64,000 bases of DNA, taken from positions 354,174 through 418,173 of the forward strand of contig NZ_KL370891.1 in the NCBI RefSeq assembly GCF_000702325.1, read 5' to 3'. Made by a program: the position numbers and the translations under genes. The DNA comes from Thiomicrorhabdus sp. Milos-T2 (GTDB taxonomy: Bacteria > Pseudomonadota > Gammaproteobacteria > Thiomicrospirales > Thiomicrospiraceae). Under the pieces are notes generated by a model. It saw only the letters and a list, made by a program, of their open reading frames with translations. It did not search any database and had not been told where the DNA came from. Of this stretch, positions 36,753 through 46,216 are shown piece by piece. Positions within the stretch are counted from its first letter, which is position 1; each line of letters starts with the position of its first letter.

Positions 36753-38217
36753 ATGAAGAGCAGCTTAACGCCAGACCTTTATTTTTATGTTCTGGTGGCA
36801 TTAAATAATGGCGATAATTTGGCTCTATAAAAATTTTATTAGATGTGTAAGGTTGCCTTAGCCAGTTCATCCAGTTTTCTAATGGCTTAACATTTCCTTG
36901 TGTGGTGGCTTCAATAATTTCTTGGGCAATATAATTTCGTAAGGTCAATAGAGGCACATTGTCTTTTAAGCATTGTTGGCGTTGTGGTTCGCTTTGATTG
37001 GCGATTCGTTCTCGGTATTTTTCTTGCCAACTATTCCACGCATTAGAGTCTAAAATATAGTCAGTAAAGAGGTGATGTTTTTCATTGCCAAAGTGGGTCA
37101 ATAGGGTAAAAAAGTAATGAAAATCAAGCTGCGATTCATCCAGTAAAATTAGCGTGTCCGCAATAAAATGTTTATCTTCCGAAACTGGAAGAGTCAAACC
37201 AAATTTATGTCCCATCTTAGTGAGATATTCTTGGTTAAAAGTTTCTATGTAATGATTTACCGCATTTTCAATCTTTGAGCTATCAATTAAGTTTGAAAAT
37301 GCTTGCCCTAACACTTGGCAGTTCCATAAACCTATATTGGGTTGCTGGCTATAGGCATAACGACCTTCGGTATCGGAGTGATTGCAGATATGATGAATTT
37401 TGCAGTCATCTAAAAAGGCGTAGGGGCCAAAGTCAAAAGTTTCACCCGCCACAGACATGTTATCTGTATTCATTACTCCGTGGCAAAAACCGACACTTTG
37501 CCAGCCCGCAATCATTTTTGCGGTGTTTTGCATAATGGTTTTTAAGAGCTCGGCATAACGTAATTTTTCATCATGAATATCGCTTAACTCAGGGTAAACC
37601 GTTTTAATGACGTAGTCTGCGAGTTGTTTTTGTTGTTCAATATCACCTTGTTGTGCCAACCATTCAAAATGCCCAAAACGAATATGTGTTTTAGCAATCC
37701 TAATATAAGTCGCTCTAGGTTCAATAGTTTCTCTCTGCACTCCTTCTGTACTGGAGCAAATACTTAAACAACGGGTGGTTGGTATGCCAAGTGCATCTAA
37801 GGCTTCACCGATTAAATATTCTCTAACGGCTGAACGCAGTACTGAACGACCATCTCCACGACGAGAGTATGGCGTTCGGCCACAACCTTTAAGGTGCAGA
37901 TCCCAGTATTGATGATTTTTATCTTTAATCTGTCCAAGTAAAGCACCGCGCCCATCACCTAAGTCGGGATTGTAGTAACCAAATTGATGGCCCGTATATT
38001 TTTGAGCAAGAGGGGTGAATCCATCTGGAAAAGCTTGCCCTGAAGTCATTTCGAATAAGTTGGATTCTGTTAGTTTAATACCTAATTCATCGCATAAATT
38101 TTGATTAAAATGCAGTAAGTTTGCATTTTGCATCGCTTCGGGCGTTACCAGACTATAAAAGTGATTGGGAAGCTCAGTAAAGCTTTGTTGAAACATCTTT
38201 TTTTCAGAATTAGGCAT
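36751..38217 (-). CDS. selO: Protein adenylyltransferase SelO (YdiU/UPF0061)
   Basis: This 488-residue pseudokinase has the SelO core: YTGHQFGYYNPDLGDGRGALLGQI, DLHLKGCGRTPYSRRGDGRSVLRSAVREYLIGEALDALGIPT, FCHGVMNTDNMSVAGETFDFGPYAFLD (catalytic loop and metal-binding Asp). Bacterial SelO transfers AMP to Ser, Thr or Tyr of redox proteins. The bacterial form ends in Cys-Ser-Ser (CSS), where many eukaryotic homologues have selenocysteine; here the C-terminus is LSCSS. Length matches E. coli YdiU (about 480). Confidence 0.95.
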   Translation of the reverse strand: MPNSEKKMFQQSFTELPNHFYSLVTPEAMQNANLLHFNQNLCDELGIKLTESNLFEMTSGQAFPDGFTPLAQKYTGHQFGYYNPDLGDGRGALLGQIKDKNHQYWDLHLKGCGRTPYSRRGDGRSVLRSAVREYLIGEALDALGIPTTRCLSICSSTEGVQRETIEPRATYIRIAKTHIRFGHFEWLAQQGDIEQQKQLADYVIKTVYPELSDIHDEKLRYAELLKTIMQNTAKMIAGWQSVGFCHGVMNTDNMSVAGETFDFGPYAFLDDCKIHHICNHSDTEGRYAYSQQPNIGLWNCQVLGQAFSNLIDSSKIENAVNHYIETFNQEYLTKMGHKFGLTLPVSEDKHFIADTLILLDESQLDFHYFFTLLTHFGNEKHHLFTDYILDSNAWNSWQEKYRERIANQSEPQRQQCLKDNVPLLTLRNYIAQEIIEATTQGNVKPLENWMNWLRQPYTSNKIFIEPNYRHYLMPPEHKNKGLALSCSS

Positions 38218-38325
38218 AGTTATTTTTGTATTTAATTTCTTGGGTTAATTTTTACGTTAATTTAAGGGGATAATTTATAAGGGTTATAATAACTTACTAT
38301 TTTACTAGGTTATTTATATTAATCT

Positions 38326-38339
38326 TACCAGGCCTGGTA
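38326..38339. repeat. Perfect TACCAGGCCTGGTA palindrome, copy 6
   Basis: Intergenic between the divergent selO and HMA genes; symmetry extends to TTACC...GGTAA. Confidence 0.9.
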
Positions 38340-38451
38340 AGTCTAGTGATTTTTGCTTTAATTTAGTCATTGAGATAATGAGTAAAGTGTTAATTAAAAG
38401 TTAGGCAACTTATGGTAAATTATCATCATTGTGAAAAAGGTGGGTTTTATT

Positions 38452-38760
38452 ATGGTTTCAGTTGCGGTTGAAAATATTAAATGTGGTGGTTGCGCCAATG
38501 GCATTAAGCAAAAGCTCATTAAAATTGAAGGTGTTAAACAAGTTAGTGTTGAGATTGAAGCAGGCCTGGTAGAAGTTGAATTTGACGATGCTCATGATGA
38601 AGAGAGTCTATTAAGTAAAGTAAAAGCACAATTAGCTTCTATGGGATACCCAGAAGTAGGAAGTCTAGAAGGGCTTAAAGCGGCAGGAGCCAAAGCAAAA
38701 TCCTTTGTTTCTTGTGCGGTTGGAAAAATGTCTGATTCTTCATCAGACTCAAACAAATGA
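38452..38760 (+). CDS. Heavy-metal-associated (HMA) domain protein
   Basis: From ATG 38452 the product has 102 residues with VENIKCGGCANGIKQKL, the CxxC metal-binding loop of HMA (Atx1-like) domains, followed by the beta-alpha-beta pattern to about residue 70. A short Ser-rich tail follows that includes an isolated Cys (FVSCAVG). HMA proteins carry copper or similar soft metals in the cytoplasm; no P-type ATPase is adjacent. An in-frame GTG at 38431 is an alternative start. The near-palindrome CAGGCCTGGT (38561-38570) lies inside and encodes AGLVE. Confidence 0.82.
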   Translation: MVSVAVENIKCGGCANGIKQKLIKIEGVKQVSVEIEAGLVEVEFDDAHDEESLLSKVKAQLASMGYPEVGSLEGLKAAGAKAKSFVSCAVGKMSDSSSDSNK

Positions 38761-38786
38761 AGTAGAATTTACCAGCTGATAGGCTG

Positions 38787-38827
38787 AGAGGGACCTTTAC
38801 AAGAGTATTGCTTGTGAAAAGGCCTCT
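38787..38827. repeat. Paired MITE ends forming a hairpin before parC
   Basis: AGAGGGACCTTTACAAG and CTTGTGAAAAGGCCTCT pair with few mismatches around a 7-base loop. It looks like a collapsed copy of the GAGACCTTTGCA element, 40 bp upstream of parC. Confidence 0.55.
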
Positions 38828-38864
38828 AGAATGTTTAAAAGACTTAAAAGTCAGGAGAGGATGA

Positions 38865-41093
38865 GTGAGCCAGCAGACCATGAACTATGAAGGTATAGAG
38901 CAAAAAAGCGTTGCTGAATTTACTGAAAAGGCATATCTGGATTATGCCATGTACGTTATTTTAGATAGAGCGCTTCCGCATATCGGTGACGGTCTTAAGC
39001 CTGTGCAGCGACGTATTATCTATGCCATGTCTGAACTGGGCTTAAAAGCCTCTTCAAAATATAAAAAATCTGCTCGTACAGTAGGGGATGTTTTAGGTAA
39101 GTTTCATCCTCACGGAGATAGCGCTTGTTACGAAGCAATGGTATTGATGGCGCAAGATTTCTCTTTTCGTTACCCTCTGGTGGATGGTCAAGGTAACTGG
39201 GGTTCGATGGATGACCCTAAGTCTTTTGCGGCAATGCGTTATACCGAAGCCAAGCTTTCTAAATTTAGCCAGTTACTTTTAGAAGAAGTCGGCCAAGGTA
39301 CGGTTGATTGGACCCCTAACTTTGATGGTTCAATAGACGAACCGCTAGTTTTACCGGCCAGAGTCCCGCATGTATTATTGAATGGAACCTCTGGCATTGC
39401 GGTTGGTATGGCAACCGATATTCCTCCGCATAACTTAAGAGAAGTGGTTAATGGTTGTGTTGCCTTGCTGACCAACCCTAAGCTTTCGATTGAAGAGCTG
39501 GTAGATATTATCCCTGCGCCAGACTACCCAAACTCTGCACAAGTCATTACACCAAAAGCTGAGTTATTAAAGCTATATCAAACCGGTCATGGCTCAATTC
39601 GTCAACGAGCCAGTTACCGAGTTGAAGAGGGGGTGAATGTTGTTATTGATGCCTTGCCTTATCAGGTTTCAGGCTCAAAATTAATGGAGCAAATCGCTTC
39701 ACAAATGCGCGCCAAAAAATTACCGATGGTGGTTGATTTGCGAGACGAGTCTGATCACCAAAATCCAGTGCGTTTTGTGGTTGAGTTACGCTCTAAACGA
39801 GTGGATGTTGAAACCGCAATGCTACATCTGTTCGCGACGACAGATTTAGAAAAAAGCTACCGTGCAAATTTTAATGTTATTGGTTTAAATGGCCGACCTC
39901 AAGTTAAGAATCTTAAAATGATGTTGGTTGAGTGGTTGGTTTATCGCGTTGAAACAGTGCGTCGCCGTTTACAGTATCGTTTAGATAAAGTCTTGGCTCG
40001 TTTGCATATTTTGGATGGTATGTTAATTGCCTTTTTGAATATTGATGAAGTCATTGCCATTATTCGTGAAGAGGATAAACCTAAGCCGGCTTTAATGGAG
40101 CGTTTTGGCTTAACCGATATTCAAGCAGAAGCGGTCTTAGAACTTAAATTAAGACATTTAGCTCGCCTTGAAGAGATGAAAATTCGTACTGAACAAGCGG
40201 AATTAGAAGCGGAGCGTCAAAAGCTAGAAAAATTATTAGGCAGTGAAGCGCGCTTAAAAACATTGGTTAAAAAAGAGTTGCTGCAAGATGCTGAGTTATA
40301 TGGTGATGACCGTAAATCGCCTCTTATTGAGGGACGTTCTGCTCAAGCGATGAGTGAACAAGATTTACTGCCTTCTGAAGCGGTAACCGTTGTATTGTCT
40401 GAAAATGGTTGGGTTAGAGCCGCTAAGGGTCATGATATTGACGGCAAGGCTTTAGGCTATAAAGCGGGAGATGATTTCTGTGCACAGGCTTCTGGTCAGA
40501 GCAGACAAATGACGGTCTTTTTAGACTCTACTGGGCGAGCTTATGCTTTACCTGCGCACAGTTTACCATCCGCACGTTCTCATGGAGAGCCTTTGACCGG
40601 TCGCTTGAATCCGCCAGCGGGTAGCTCATTTACTCAAGTATTAATGGGGCAGCCTAGCGATAAAATTATCTTAGCTTCGAGTGCAGGTTTTGGGTTTATC
40701 ACGCAATTAGAAAACCTTTACTCAAAGAATAAAGCGGGTAAAACTTCAATTACCTTGCCTGCAGGCAGTTCAGTTCTCACTCCCGTTGCGGTGGCTGCCG
40801 AACAATGGGTTATGGTAGTCACCAGTGAGCCTCGTATGCTTGTTTTTAAGGTTGAAGAGTTGCCAGAATTAGCAAAAGGAAAAGGTAATAAGCTAATTCA
40901 ATTGCCTAAAGGTGAAACTGTTAAAGCTATTTATGCCTTTTCGCCAGGCCAAAAAATAGCGGTTAAAGCCGGTAAATATGAAAAAGTATTTGGTCCAACT
41001 GCAATTGAAGAAGCTTTTGCTAGCCGAGCTAAAAAAGGCATTGTTTTGCCAAGAACCCTAAAGCAAACCACACAAATCTTGATTGCTGACTAG
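38865..41093 (+). CDS. parC: DNA topoisomerase IV subunit A
   Basis: This 742-residue protein has the winged-helix/tower region with [32 protein letters not shown] and the catalytic Tyr in the segment [12 protein letters not shown]. The QRDR equivalent is [11 protein letters not shown] (Ser in GDSA). A shorter C-terminal beta-pinwheel (about 490-740) without a GyrA box marks it as ParC. It works with ParE (14363). Start GTG 38865 after AGGAGAGG; the ATG at 38880 is an alternative. No clear intrinsic terminator follows, only a weak AT-rich hairpin near 41143-41173. Confidence 0.95.
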   Translation: MSQQTMNYEGIEQKSVAEFTEKAYLDYAMYVILDRALPHIGDGLKPVQRRIIYAMSELGLKASSKYKKSARTVGDVLGKFHPHGDSACYEAMVLMAQDFSFRYPLVDGQGNWGSMDDPKSFAAMRYTEAKLSKFSQLLLEEVGQGTVDWTPNFDGSIDEPLVLPARVPHVLLNGTSGIAVGMATDIPPHNLREVVNGCVALLTNPKLSIEELVDIIPAPDYPNSAQVITPKAELLKLYQTGHGSIRQRASYRVEEGVNVVIDALPYQVSGSKLMEQIASQMRAKKLPMVVDLRDESDHQNPVRFVVELRSKRVDVETAMLHLFATTDLEKSYRANFNVIGLNGRPQVKNLKMMLVEWLVYRVETVRRRLQYRLDKVLARLHILDGMLIAFLNIDEVIAIIREEDKPKPALMERFGLTDIQAEAVLELKLRHLARLEEMKIRTEQAELEAERQKLEKLLGSEARLKTLVKKELLQDAELYGDDRKSPLIEGRSAQAMSEQDLLPSEAVTVVLSENGWVRAAKGHDIDGKALGYKAGDDFCAQASGQSRQMTVFLDSTGRAYALPAHSLPSARSHGEPLTGRLNPPAGSSFTQVLMGQPSDKIILASSAGFGFITQLENLYSKNKAGKTSITLPAGSSVLTPVAVAAEQWVMVVTSEPRMLVFKVEELPELAKGKGNKLIQLPKGETVKAIYAFSPGQKIAVKAGKYEKVFGPTAIEEAFASRAKKGIVLPRTLKQTTQILIAD

Positions 41094-41394
41094 CTAGATT
41101 TCTTAAAACAGCAACTTTCATCTTGTTTTATCAATTATTTAGGCAATACTTGTTTTGGTATAAGTGTTGCTTAATCATTCTTTGCTAAAGTTTTGTCATA
41201 AAATCTGACAATAGTTTTTAACTTTATTGCACTCATTAATCCTAACCCCCTTAATTGATTAGGTTTATGAGTTGTATATTTTGAGTTTTAATATTTATGT
41301 TGCAAAGTCATAGAACTTTGCTCTTCATCCTTTATAAGAAAGTTTTTTACGTAAAGTTATTATGCGTAAACTTTCGTTAAGTTAAGTAGGCACT
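41094..41394. other. parC-motA intergenic gap
   Basis: About 300 bp, AT-rich, with an imperfect hairpin at 41143-41173 (GGCAATACTTG ... TAAGTGTTGC). I see no gene, and no promoter I would defend. Confidence 0.4.
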
Positions 41395-42234
41395 ATGTTT
41401 GCAAAACCCTTTGCCATTCTCGTCATAACGTTAAGCTTCTTTGGAGGTTTTTTGCTTATGGGGGGCAGCTTGTCCTCTTTGTGGCATCCTTCGGAACTGG
41501 TTGTGATCCTGGGTATTGCGACTGGAACTTTTTTAGCGTCTACGCCTGTTTATGTCTGGAAAAGAACGATGGGATTTCTAGGTCGCTACTATATGGGGGA
41601 TAGGGTGACTAAGAAACTTTATAGTGAAACTCTAGGTTTATTGGAGGATTTGGCAAGGCTGTCGCGTTCTTCTGGTGTTTTAGCGTTAGAAAAACATATT
41701 ATTGCTCCTGAAAACAGCCCTATCTTTGCAAATTATCCCAGTGTGTTAAAACACTCTGATTTAAAAAAGTTTATTGTTGATAATTTTAGTTATTTATTAC
41801 TTAACCCGCCAAAAAGCCAAAGCTTTGCCAATCATTTAGAAAACCAGATTTATGATATTTACGACTCTATGAGTGAAGTACCAAAGTCTGTAGGTAAGGT
41901 TGCCGATTGGTTGCCTGGCTTTGGTATTGTTGCTGCTGTTTTAGGCGTAATACTCACAATGGAGTTATTAGGTGGGGATATGGATGTTGCAAAGATTGGT
42001 ACGGCAATTGGTGCCGCATTGGTCGGAACATTAACCGGTGTGTTTTTTGCCTTTGCGGTGCTTGCTCCATTTGTGCATGCTGTTGAGGTGATGATTCGTC
42101 AAGATAAATCGCTATTGGAAATGACAGCCTCTTTTTTAGAGGCTTATGCAAATGGGGTTTCTCCAAACTTAGCGGTTGAGATTGGACGACAGCGAGTTCC
42201 TCCGGAATTTGAAGTTCCACGTGAAGCCGACTAA
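41395..42234 (+). CDS. motA: Flagellar motor stator protein MotA
   Basis: This 279-residue protein is a full-length MotA of the long gammaproteobacterial type: N-terminal TMs (about residues 5-25, 30-50), cytoplasmic torque domain, and C-terminal TMs with SVGKVADWLPGFGIVAAVLGVILTMELLGG and IGAALVGTLTGVFFAFAVLAP. The conserved Pro in the TM3 region (LPGFGIVAAVLG) is visible. It pairs with MotB 58 bp downstream. This is the standard stator set, in contrast with the divergent set at 5626-7947. Confidence 0.93.
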   Translation: MFAKPFAILVITLSFFGGFLLMGGSLSSLWHPSELVVILGIATGTFLASTPVYVWKRTMGFLGRYYMGDRVTKKLYSETLGLLEDLARLSRSSGVLALEKHIIAPENSPIFANYPSVLKHSDLKKFIVDNFSYLLLNPPKSQSFANHLENQIYDIYDSMSEVPKSVGKVADWLPGFGIVAAVLGVILTMELLGGDMDVAKIGTAIGAALVGTLTGVFFAFAVLAPFVHAVEVMIRQDKSLLEMTASFLEAYANGVSPNLAVEIGRQRVPPEFEVPREAD

Positions 42235-42291
42235 TCTCAGTGTGGTCTTGATGTTTATGAATGCGGTTATAACTTACAAGGGTTTACTCTA

Positions 42292-42996
42292 ATGTCTCGT
42301 CGAAGAGGGCATGATGAAGGCGGAGCTCATGGTGGTTCATGGAAGATTGCGCTTGCCGATTTAATGACCGTGCTAATGGTTTTCTTTTTAGTGATGTGGT
42401 TAATCTCTGTGGTTGACCCGGTTGAGCGTCAATCTTTTGTAAATAGTTTGGTTGGTGAGCCGCCCATTGGTGCTGAAGTTCAAGATGAAAAATTACTTCC
42501 CCCTCAAGAAAGTCTCGTTCAGTTAGATATGAAGCCGCCGGCTTCACAAGCCGATATTGAAGAAGCCATGAAGGATGTGGATCCAAAAGATATTAAAATT
42601 GAAGAAACTCCAGAATTTACCAAAATTACATTACGTTCAGATAGTTTTTTTGAAAGTGGGCGGGCAACCATTAGTGATAAAACACGTGAGAATTTAGAAA
42701 CTTTAGGGGAAACCTTAAAAGGTCGTGAACAACCGATTACGGTTACCGGTTATACCGACAGTGTTCCAATTAATAACTTTCAGTTTCCTTCTAACTGGGA
42801 GTTGTCTGCAGCACGTGCCGCGATGGTGGCGCGTGTATTTATCGATATGGGGATGAATCAAAAAGTATTAACTATTGAAGGCAAGGCTGATAATGATGAA
42901 GTAGCTTCAAATTCTACCGCTTATGGTCGTTCTTTAAATCGTAGAGTCATTATTTTGGTTGATAAACGTCCAGAATCGGCTGTAAAACTCAATTAG
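42292..42996 (+). CDS. motB: Flagellar motor stator protein MotB
   Basis: This 234-residue protein has the classical MotB N-terminus GGSWKIALADLMTVLMVFFLVMWLISVVDP, with the ion-binding Asp at about residue 25 in ALADLM. A plug/linker with Pro-rich sequence follows, then an OmpA-like peptidoglycan-binding domain (VTGYTDSVPINNFQFPSNWELSAARAAMVAR ... SLNRRVIILVD). Together with MotA it forms the proton- or sodium-driven torque unit. It is somewhat shorter than E. coli MotB (308). Confidence 0.93.
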   Translation: MSRRRGHDEGGAHGGSWKIALADLMTVLMVFFLVMWLISVVDPVERQSFVNSLVGEPPIGAEVQDEKLLPPQESLVQLDMKPPASQADIEEAMKDVDPKDIKIEETPEFTKITLRSDSFFESGRATISDKTRENLETLGETLKGREQPITVTGYTDSVPINNFQFPSNWELSAARAAMVARVFIDMGMNQKVLTIEGKADNDEVASNSTAYGRSLNRRVIILVDKRPESAVKLN

Positions 42997-43071
42997 GTTT
43001 TGTTAACTTAGTGCGCTTTTGAGTAAAGCTCATATGAGTAGTGAGTTTTTGAGTAGTTAAATTTTAAAGCA

Positions 43072-43824
43072 TTAGCTACAGTGTTTACAGTTTTTATCTT
43101 TCTTTAAATTCAATGTTCTAATCATCATCGTATAAGCATCAATAATCATGAGTTTTCCTGTTAAAGTAGGAAGGTTCAATAAGGCTTTTACGGCTTCAAT
43201 GGCTTGCATTGAACCAATCATGCCTACCACCGGTGAAAGTACGCCATTTTGACTGCAAGTCAGCTCCTGTCCAGAATCCTCTGGATAGAGACACTGGTAA
43301 CACGGGCTCTCTTCATTCCGAAAATCATAAGTAGAGAGTTGGCCTTCCCAGCGAATTGCGGCTCCAGATATTAGAGGCACCTTAGCTTTAAAGCAAGTTC
43401 GGTTAAGCGCAAATCGTGAAGTAAAGTTATCGGTACAATCTAAAACCACATTGGCTTGTTTGACGAGCGCTAATACTTCACTTTCTTCTAGTTTATGAGC
43501 AATCGTTTCTATTTCAATATGATGGTTTAATGCCGCAAGATTGTGTTTGGCAGATTCAACTTTGGCTTGTCCAATATTAGTTTCACGATGAACAATTTGG
43601 CGCTGTAAGTTCGAATCGTCGACCTCATCAAAATCAACTAAGGTAAGTTTACCTATTCCTGCAGCCGCCAAATATAGAGAAGCTGGTGAGCCTAAGCCTC
43701 CTAAGCCAAAAATAACGGCATGAGATTGAGATAGGGTGAGTTGACCACTGTAGTCGATTTCTGGCATAAGAATTTGACGGCTGTAGCGTGAAAGTTCAGC
43801 ATCATTTAATTCAGATTTATTCAT
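43072..43824 (-). CDS. moeB: ThiF/MoeB-family adenylyltransferase
   Basis: This 250-residue E1-like enzyme has SRYSRQILMPEIDYSGQ, the nucleotide-binding VIFGLGGLGSPASLYLAAAGIGKLTLVDFD, DDSNLQRQIVH, and a zinc site made of CYQCLY and CKHC at the C-terminus. It adenylates the C-terminal Gly of a ubiquitin-like sulfur carrier (MoaD or ThiS). MoeB versus ThiF cannot be settled by sequence alone; location near hemA-prfA-prmC matches the position of MoeB-type genes in many gammaproteobacteria (recalled). It is followed by the same-strand gap of about 110 bp from prmC. Confidence 0.88.
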   Translation of the reverse strand: MNKSELNDAELSRYSRQILMPEIDYSGQLTLSQSHAVIFGLGGLGSPASLYLAAAGIGKLTLVDFDEVDDSNLQRQIVHRETNIGQAKVESAKHNLAALNHHIEIETIAHKLEESEVLALVKQANVVLDCTDNFTSRFALNRTCFKAKVPLISGAAIRWEGQLSTYDFRNEESPCYQCLYPEDSGQELTCSQNGVLSPVVGMIGSMQAIEAVKALLNLPTLTGKLMIIDAYTMMIRTLNLKKDKNCKHCS

Positions 43825-43914
43825 GTCATTATCTTCTATTATTATTTTCTATTATCAATAGCTTCTTTATGAGCGCTTGGTAATGTTAAATCAATATTAA
43901 CCATTCATCGACTC

Positions 43915-43927
43915 TTGCAAAGCTCTC
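43915..43927. repeat. Degenerate MITE end between prmC and moeB
   Basis: TTGCAAAGCTCTC, with a CTCTTGCAAAG-type flank as in element A. Confidence 0.45.
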
Positions 43928-43934
43928 TATATAT

Positions 43935-44804
43935 TTATTGAGGTTTTTGGCCAAGTGTAATTCTAGGGTTTCCACCCAAGTCCTTGCAGAGTCTTATATT
44001 TTTATAGCCCTGTTTTTCAAACAGTTTATTAATATTATCGGCTTGATTGTAACCATGTTCAATCAATAACCAACCTTGTGCATGCAGATGTGACCAGGCC
44101 TGGTGAATAATTAAGCGAATATCATCTAGGCCATCTTTGCCTGATGTTAGCGCACTTATGGGTTCAAAACGAACATCTCCCTGCTTTAAATGAGGGTCAT
44201 TATCTTCTATATATGGGGGGTTGGAGACAATGCAATGATAGTGTTGATTTTTGACGGCTGAAAACCAGTCACTCTCTAAAAAGGTGACGTTCAATTGATT
44301 TTTGATGGCATTTTGTTTTGCAATTTCTAATGCGGCAAGACTTTGGTCTACCGCAGTTATTTGGCAATCTGTTAACTCTGATTTTAAAGCTAAGGCAATC
44401 GCTCCACTGCCTGTACCTAAATCTAGAATGGCACAGTTAGAGTCTAAGCGATTAAAGCAATTTAAGTCTAAAACGGCTTCAATTAAAGTTTCAGTATCTG
44501 GGCGAGGGATTAATGTATCTTTGCTGACTTTAAGATCTAACCCCCAAAACTCACGTTGTTCAATAATGTGAGCAATAGGGTGGCCTTGTAAGCGTTTTTG
44601 TAGAAGTGTTTGAAAAATCTGCTCTTGTCCAGCAGACAATTCTTTTTCAGGCCAGGTAAAGAAGTAACTACGATTGACTTGTAGGGTATAACAAAGCAAG
44701 AGTTCCGCATCAATTTGTGGGGAATCAACCAGGCCTGCTTGTTTTAGCTGTTCTTGAGCGCTTTTTAGAGTTGCTTCAATCGTTGCCATAAACGTGTCTG
44801 CCAA
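43935..44804 (-). CDS. prmC: Peptide chain release factor N5-glutamine methyltransferase
   Basis: This 289-residue protein has an N-terminal helical domain, the SAM-binding motif AILDLGTGSGAIALALK and the catalytic NPPYIEDNDPHL (NPPY motif). PrmC methylates the Gln of the GGQ motif in RF1 and RF2. It lies just downstream of prfA in the same direction, as is common, but here a MITE (44823-45037) has landed between them. The palindrome is present perfectly at 44093-44104 (reading QAWS) and nearly at 44728-44739 (reading AGLV). Confidence 0.95.
   Translation of the reverse strand: MADTFMATIEATLKSAQEQLKQAGLVDSPQIDAELLLCYTLQVNRSYFFTWPEKELSAGQEQIFQTLLQKRLQGHPIAHIIEQREFWGLDLKVSKDTLIPRPDTETLIEAVLDLNCFNRLDSNCAILDLGTGSGAIALALKSELTDCQITAVDQSLAALEIAKQNAIKNQLNVTFLESDWFSAVKNQHYHCIVSNPPYIEDNDPHLKQGDVRFEPISALTSGKDGLDDIRLIIHQAWSHLHAQGWLLIEHGYNQADNINKLFEKQGYKNIRLCKDLGGNPRITLGQKPQ
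44093..44104. repeat. Perfect ACCAGGCCTGGT palindrome, copy 7
   Basis: Within prmC, in a different codon phase from copies 2 and 4. Confidence 0.9.
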
Positions 44805-44822
44805 TGAATATTAATATAAGCT

Positions 44823-45037
44823 GAGACCTTTGCACAAGAGTATGCACGAGTAAAAATGGTTAAAATTCACCTGATTTTTGTTGAAAAACTTGTGAATAGC
44901 TAGCTATTCCCTGCGTTTTCCGCCGCAAACGAAGAACTCGACGCCCGAAGGGGTAAGTCGAGAATCAGGCAAATTTTTTACCCCCAAGGGGTACTCACGC
45001 CTATTTTTCTTTCGCACCTATCTCGTGCAAAGGTCTC
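44823..45037. mobile_element. MITE-like element B (215 bp) with 5-bp target duplication
   Basis: Ends GAGACCTTTGCACAAG and CTCGTGCAAAGGTCTC; flanked by AAGCT at 44818-44822 and 45038-45042. Its sequence is the reverse complement of element A (shared AATAGCTAGCTATTC centre and CGTTTTCCGCCGC block) plus an extra 36 bp containing GAACTCGACGCCCGAAGGGG. It sits between prfA and prmC. Confidence 0.87.
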
Positions 45038-45049
45038 AAGCTTTATAAA

Positions 45050-46138
45050 TTAACCGTCGTTACTTAAGCTTGCTAACTGTTCAGCCTGGTGTTCTTGTAT
45101 TAATGGATTAACCACTTGATCTAAGCCGCCATTCATTACTTCATCTAGCTTGTATAGCGTTAGGTTGATGCGATGGTCTGTTACTCGACCTTGTGGATAG
45201 TTGTAGGTACGAATACGGTCAGAACGGTCTCCTGTACCAACCAGACTTTTACGTTCTTCAGCAATTTCAGCATCGTGTTTTTGTTGACGTGCATCCATAA
45301 TGCGCGCCGCTAACAAAGACATCGCTCGAGCACGGTTTTTGTGCTGTGAACGCTCATCTTGACACTCAACGACCGTACCGGTTGGCAGGTGAGTGATTCG
45401 AATAGCTGAATCTGTTTTGTTAACGTGCTGTCCACCGGCACCAGACGCTCTAAAGGTATCTGTTTTTAGATCTGCTGGATTGAGTTCAATTTGCTCAACA
45501 TCAGGCGCTTCGGCCATAATGACCACGGTTGCTGCTGAAGTATGCACTCGACCTTGGGTTTCTGTTGCCGGTACACGTTGAACTCGGTGTGCTCCAGATT
45601 CAAATTTTAATTTTGAATAGGTCGCGTTACCAATAATGCGAGCGACAATCTCTTTGTAACCACCATGCTCACCCTCGTTAGTGTTAATAACTTCTACTTG
45701 CCATTTCATTTTTTCGGCAAAGCGGCTGTACATTTTAAATAAGTCGCCTGCAAAAATTGCGGCTTCATCGCCACCTGTTCCAGCACGAATCTCTAAGAAG
45801 GTGTTAGCCTCATCACGCGGATCTTTAGGTAACATCATTGTTTGCAGTTGAGTTTCGTAGGTTTCGATTTGTTTTTCGAGCTCAGGTAGTTCTTCTTGTG
45901 CCATTTCTTTAAGCTCAGAGTCGCTAGACTGCATCATCTCTTTTGCTTCATCAATATCTGCTTCTGTGCCAATAAAAGCATTAAAGGTATCCACAATTGG
46001 TGTAATTTGGGCGTACTCTTTGGTTAAAGCAGTGAACTTTTTTTGGTCATTAATGACATCAGGGTCTGAAATTAAAGCGTTAACTTCATCTAGGCGTTCA
46101 ACCAAAAGTTCTAGTTTTGAGCGAATCGAATCTTTCAC
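45050..46138 (-). CDS. prfA: Peptide chain release factor 1
   Basis: This 362-residue protein has the peptide anticodon in [18 protein letters not shown] (PAT, reading UAA/UAG) and the GGQ loop [19 protein letters not shown], whose Gln is the PrmC substrate. Length is standard (360). It terminates translation at UAA and UAG. hemA lies upstream in the same direction (78-bp gap) and prmC downstream beyond a MITE. Confidence 0.97.
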   Translation of the reverse strand: MKDSIRSKLELLVERLDEVNALISDPDVINDQKKFTALTKEYAQITPIVDTFNAFIGTEADIDEAKEMMQSSDSELKEMAQEELPELEKQIETYETQLQTMMLPKDPRDEANTFLEIRAGTGGDEAAIFAGDLFKMYSRFAEKMKWQVEVINTNEGEHGGYKEIVARIIGNATYSKLKFESGAHRVQRVPATETQGRVHTSAATVVIMAEAPDVEQIELNPADLKTDTFRASGAGGQHVNKTDSAIRITHLPTGTVVECQDERSQHKNRARAMSLLAARIMDARQQKHDAEIAEERKSLVGTGDRSDRIRTYNYPQGRVTDHRINLTLYKLDEVMNGGLDQVVNPLIQEHQAEQLASLSNDG

Positions 46139-46216
46139 AGGGCATTTCTCAGTATTGTATTAAATTGATCCAGTCTAGATTTGACTAGACTAGCAGCAAT
46201 AAAAAGTTAAATTAGG

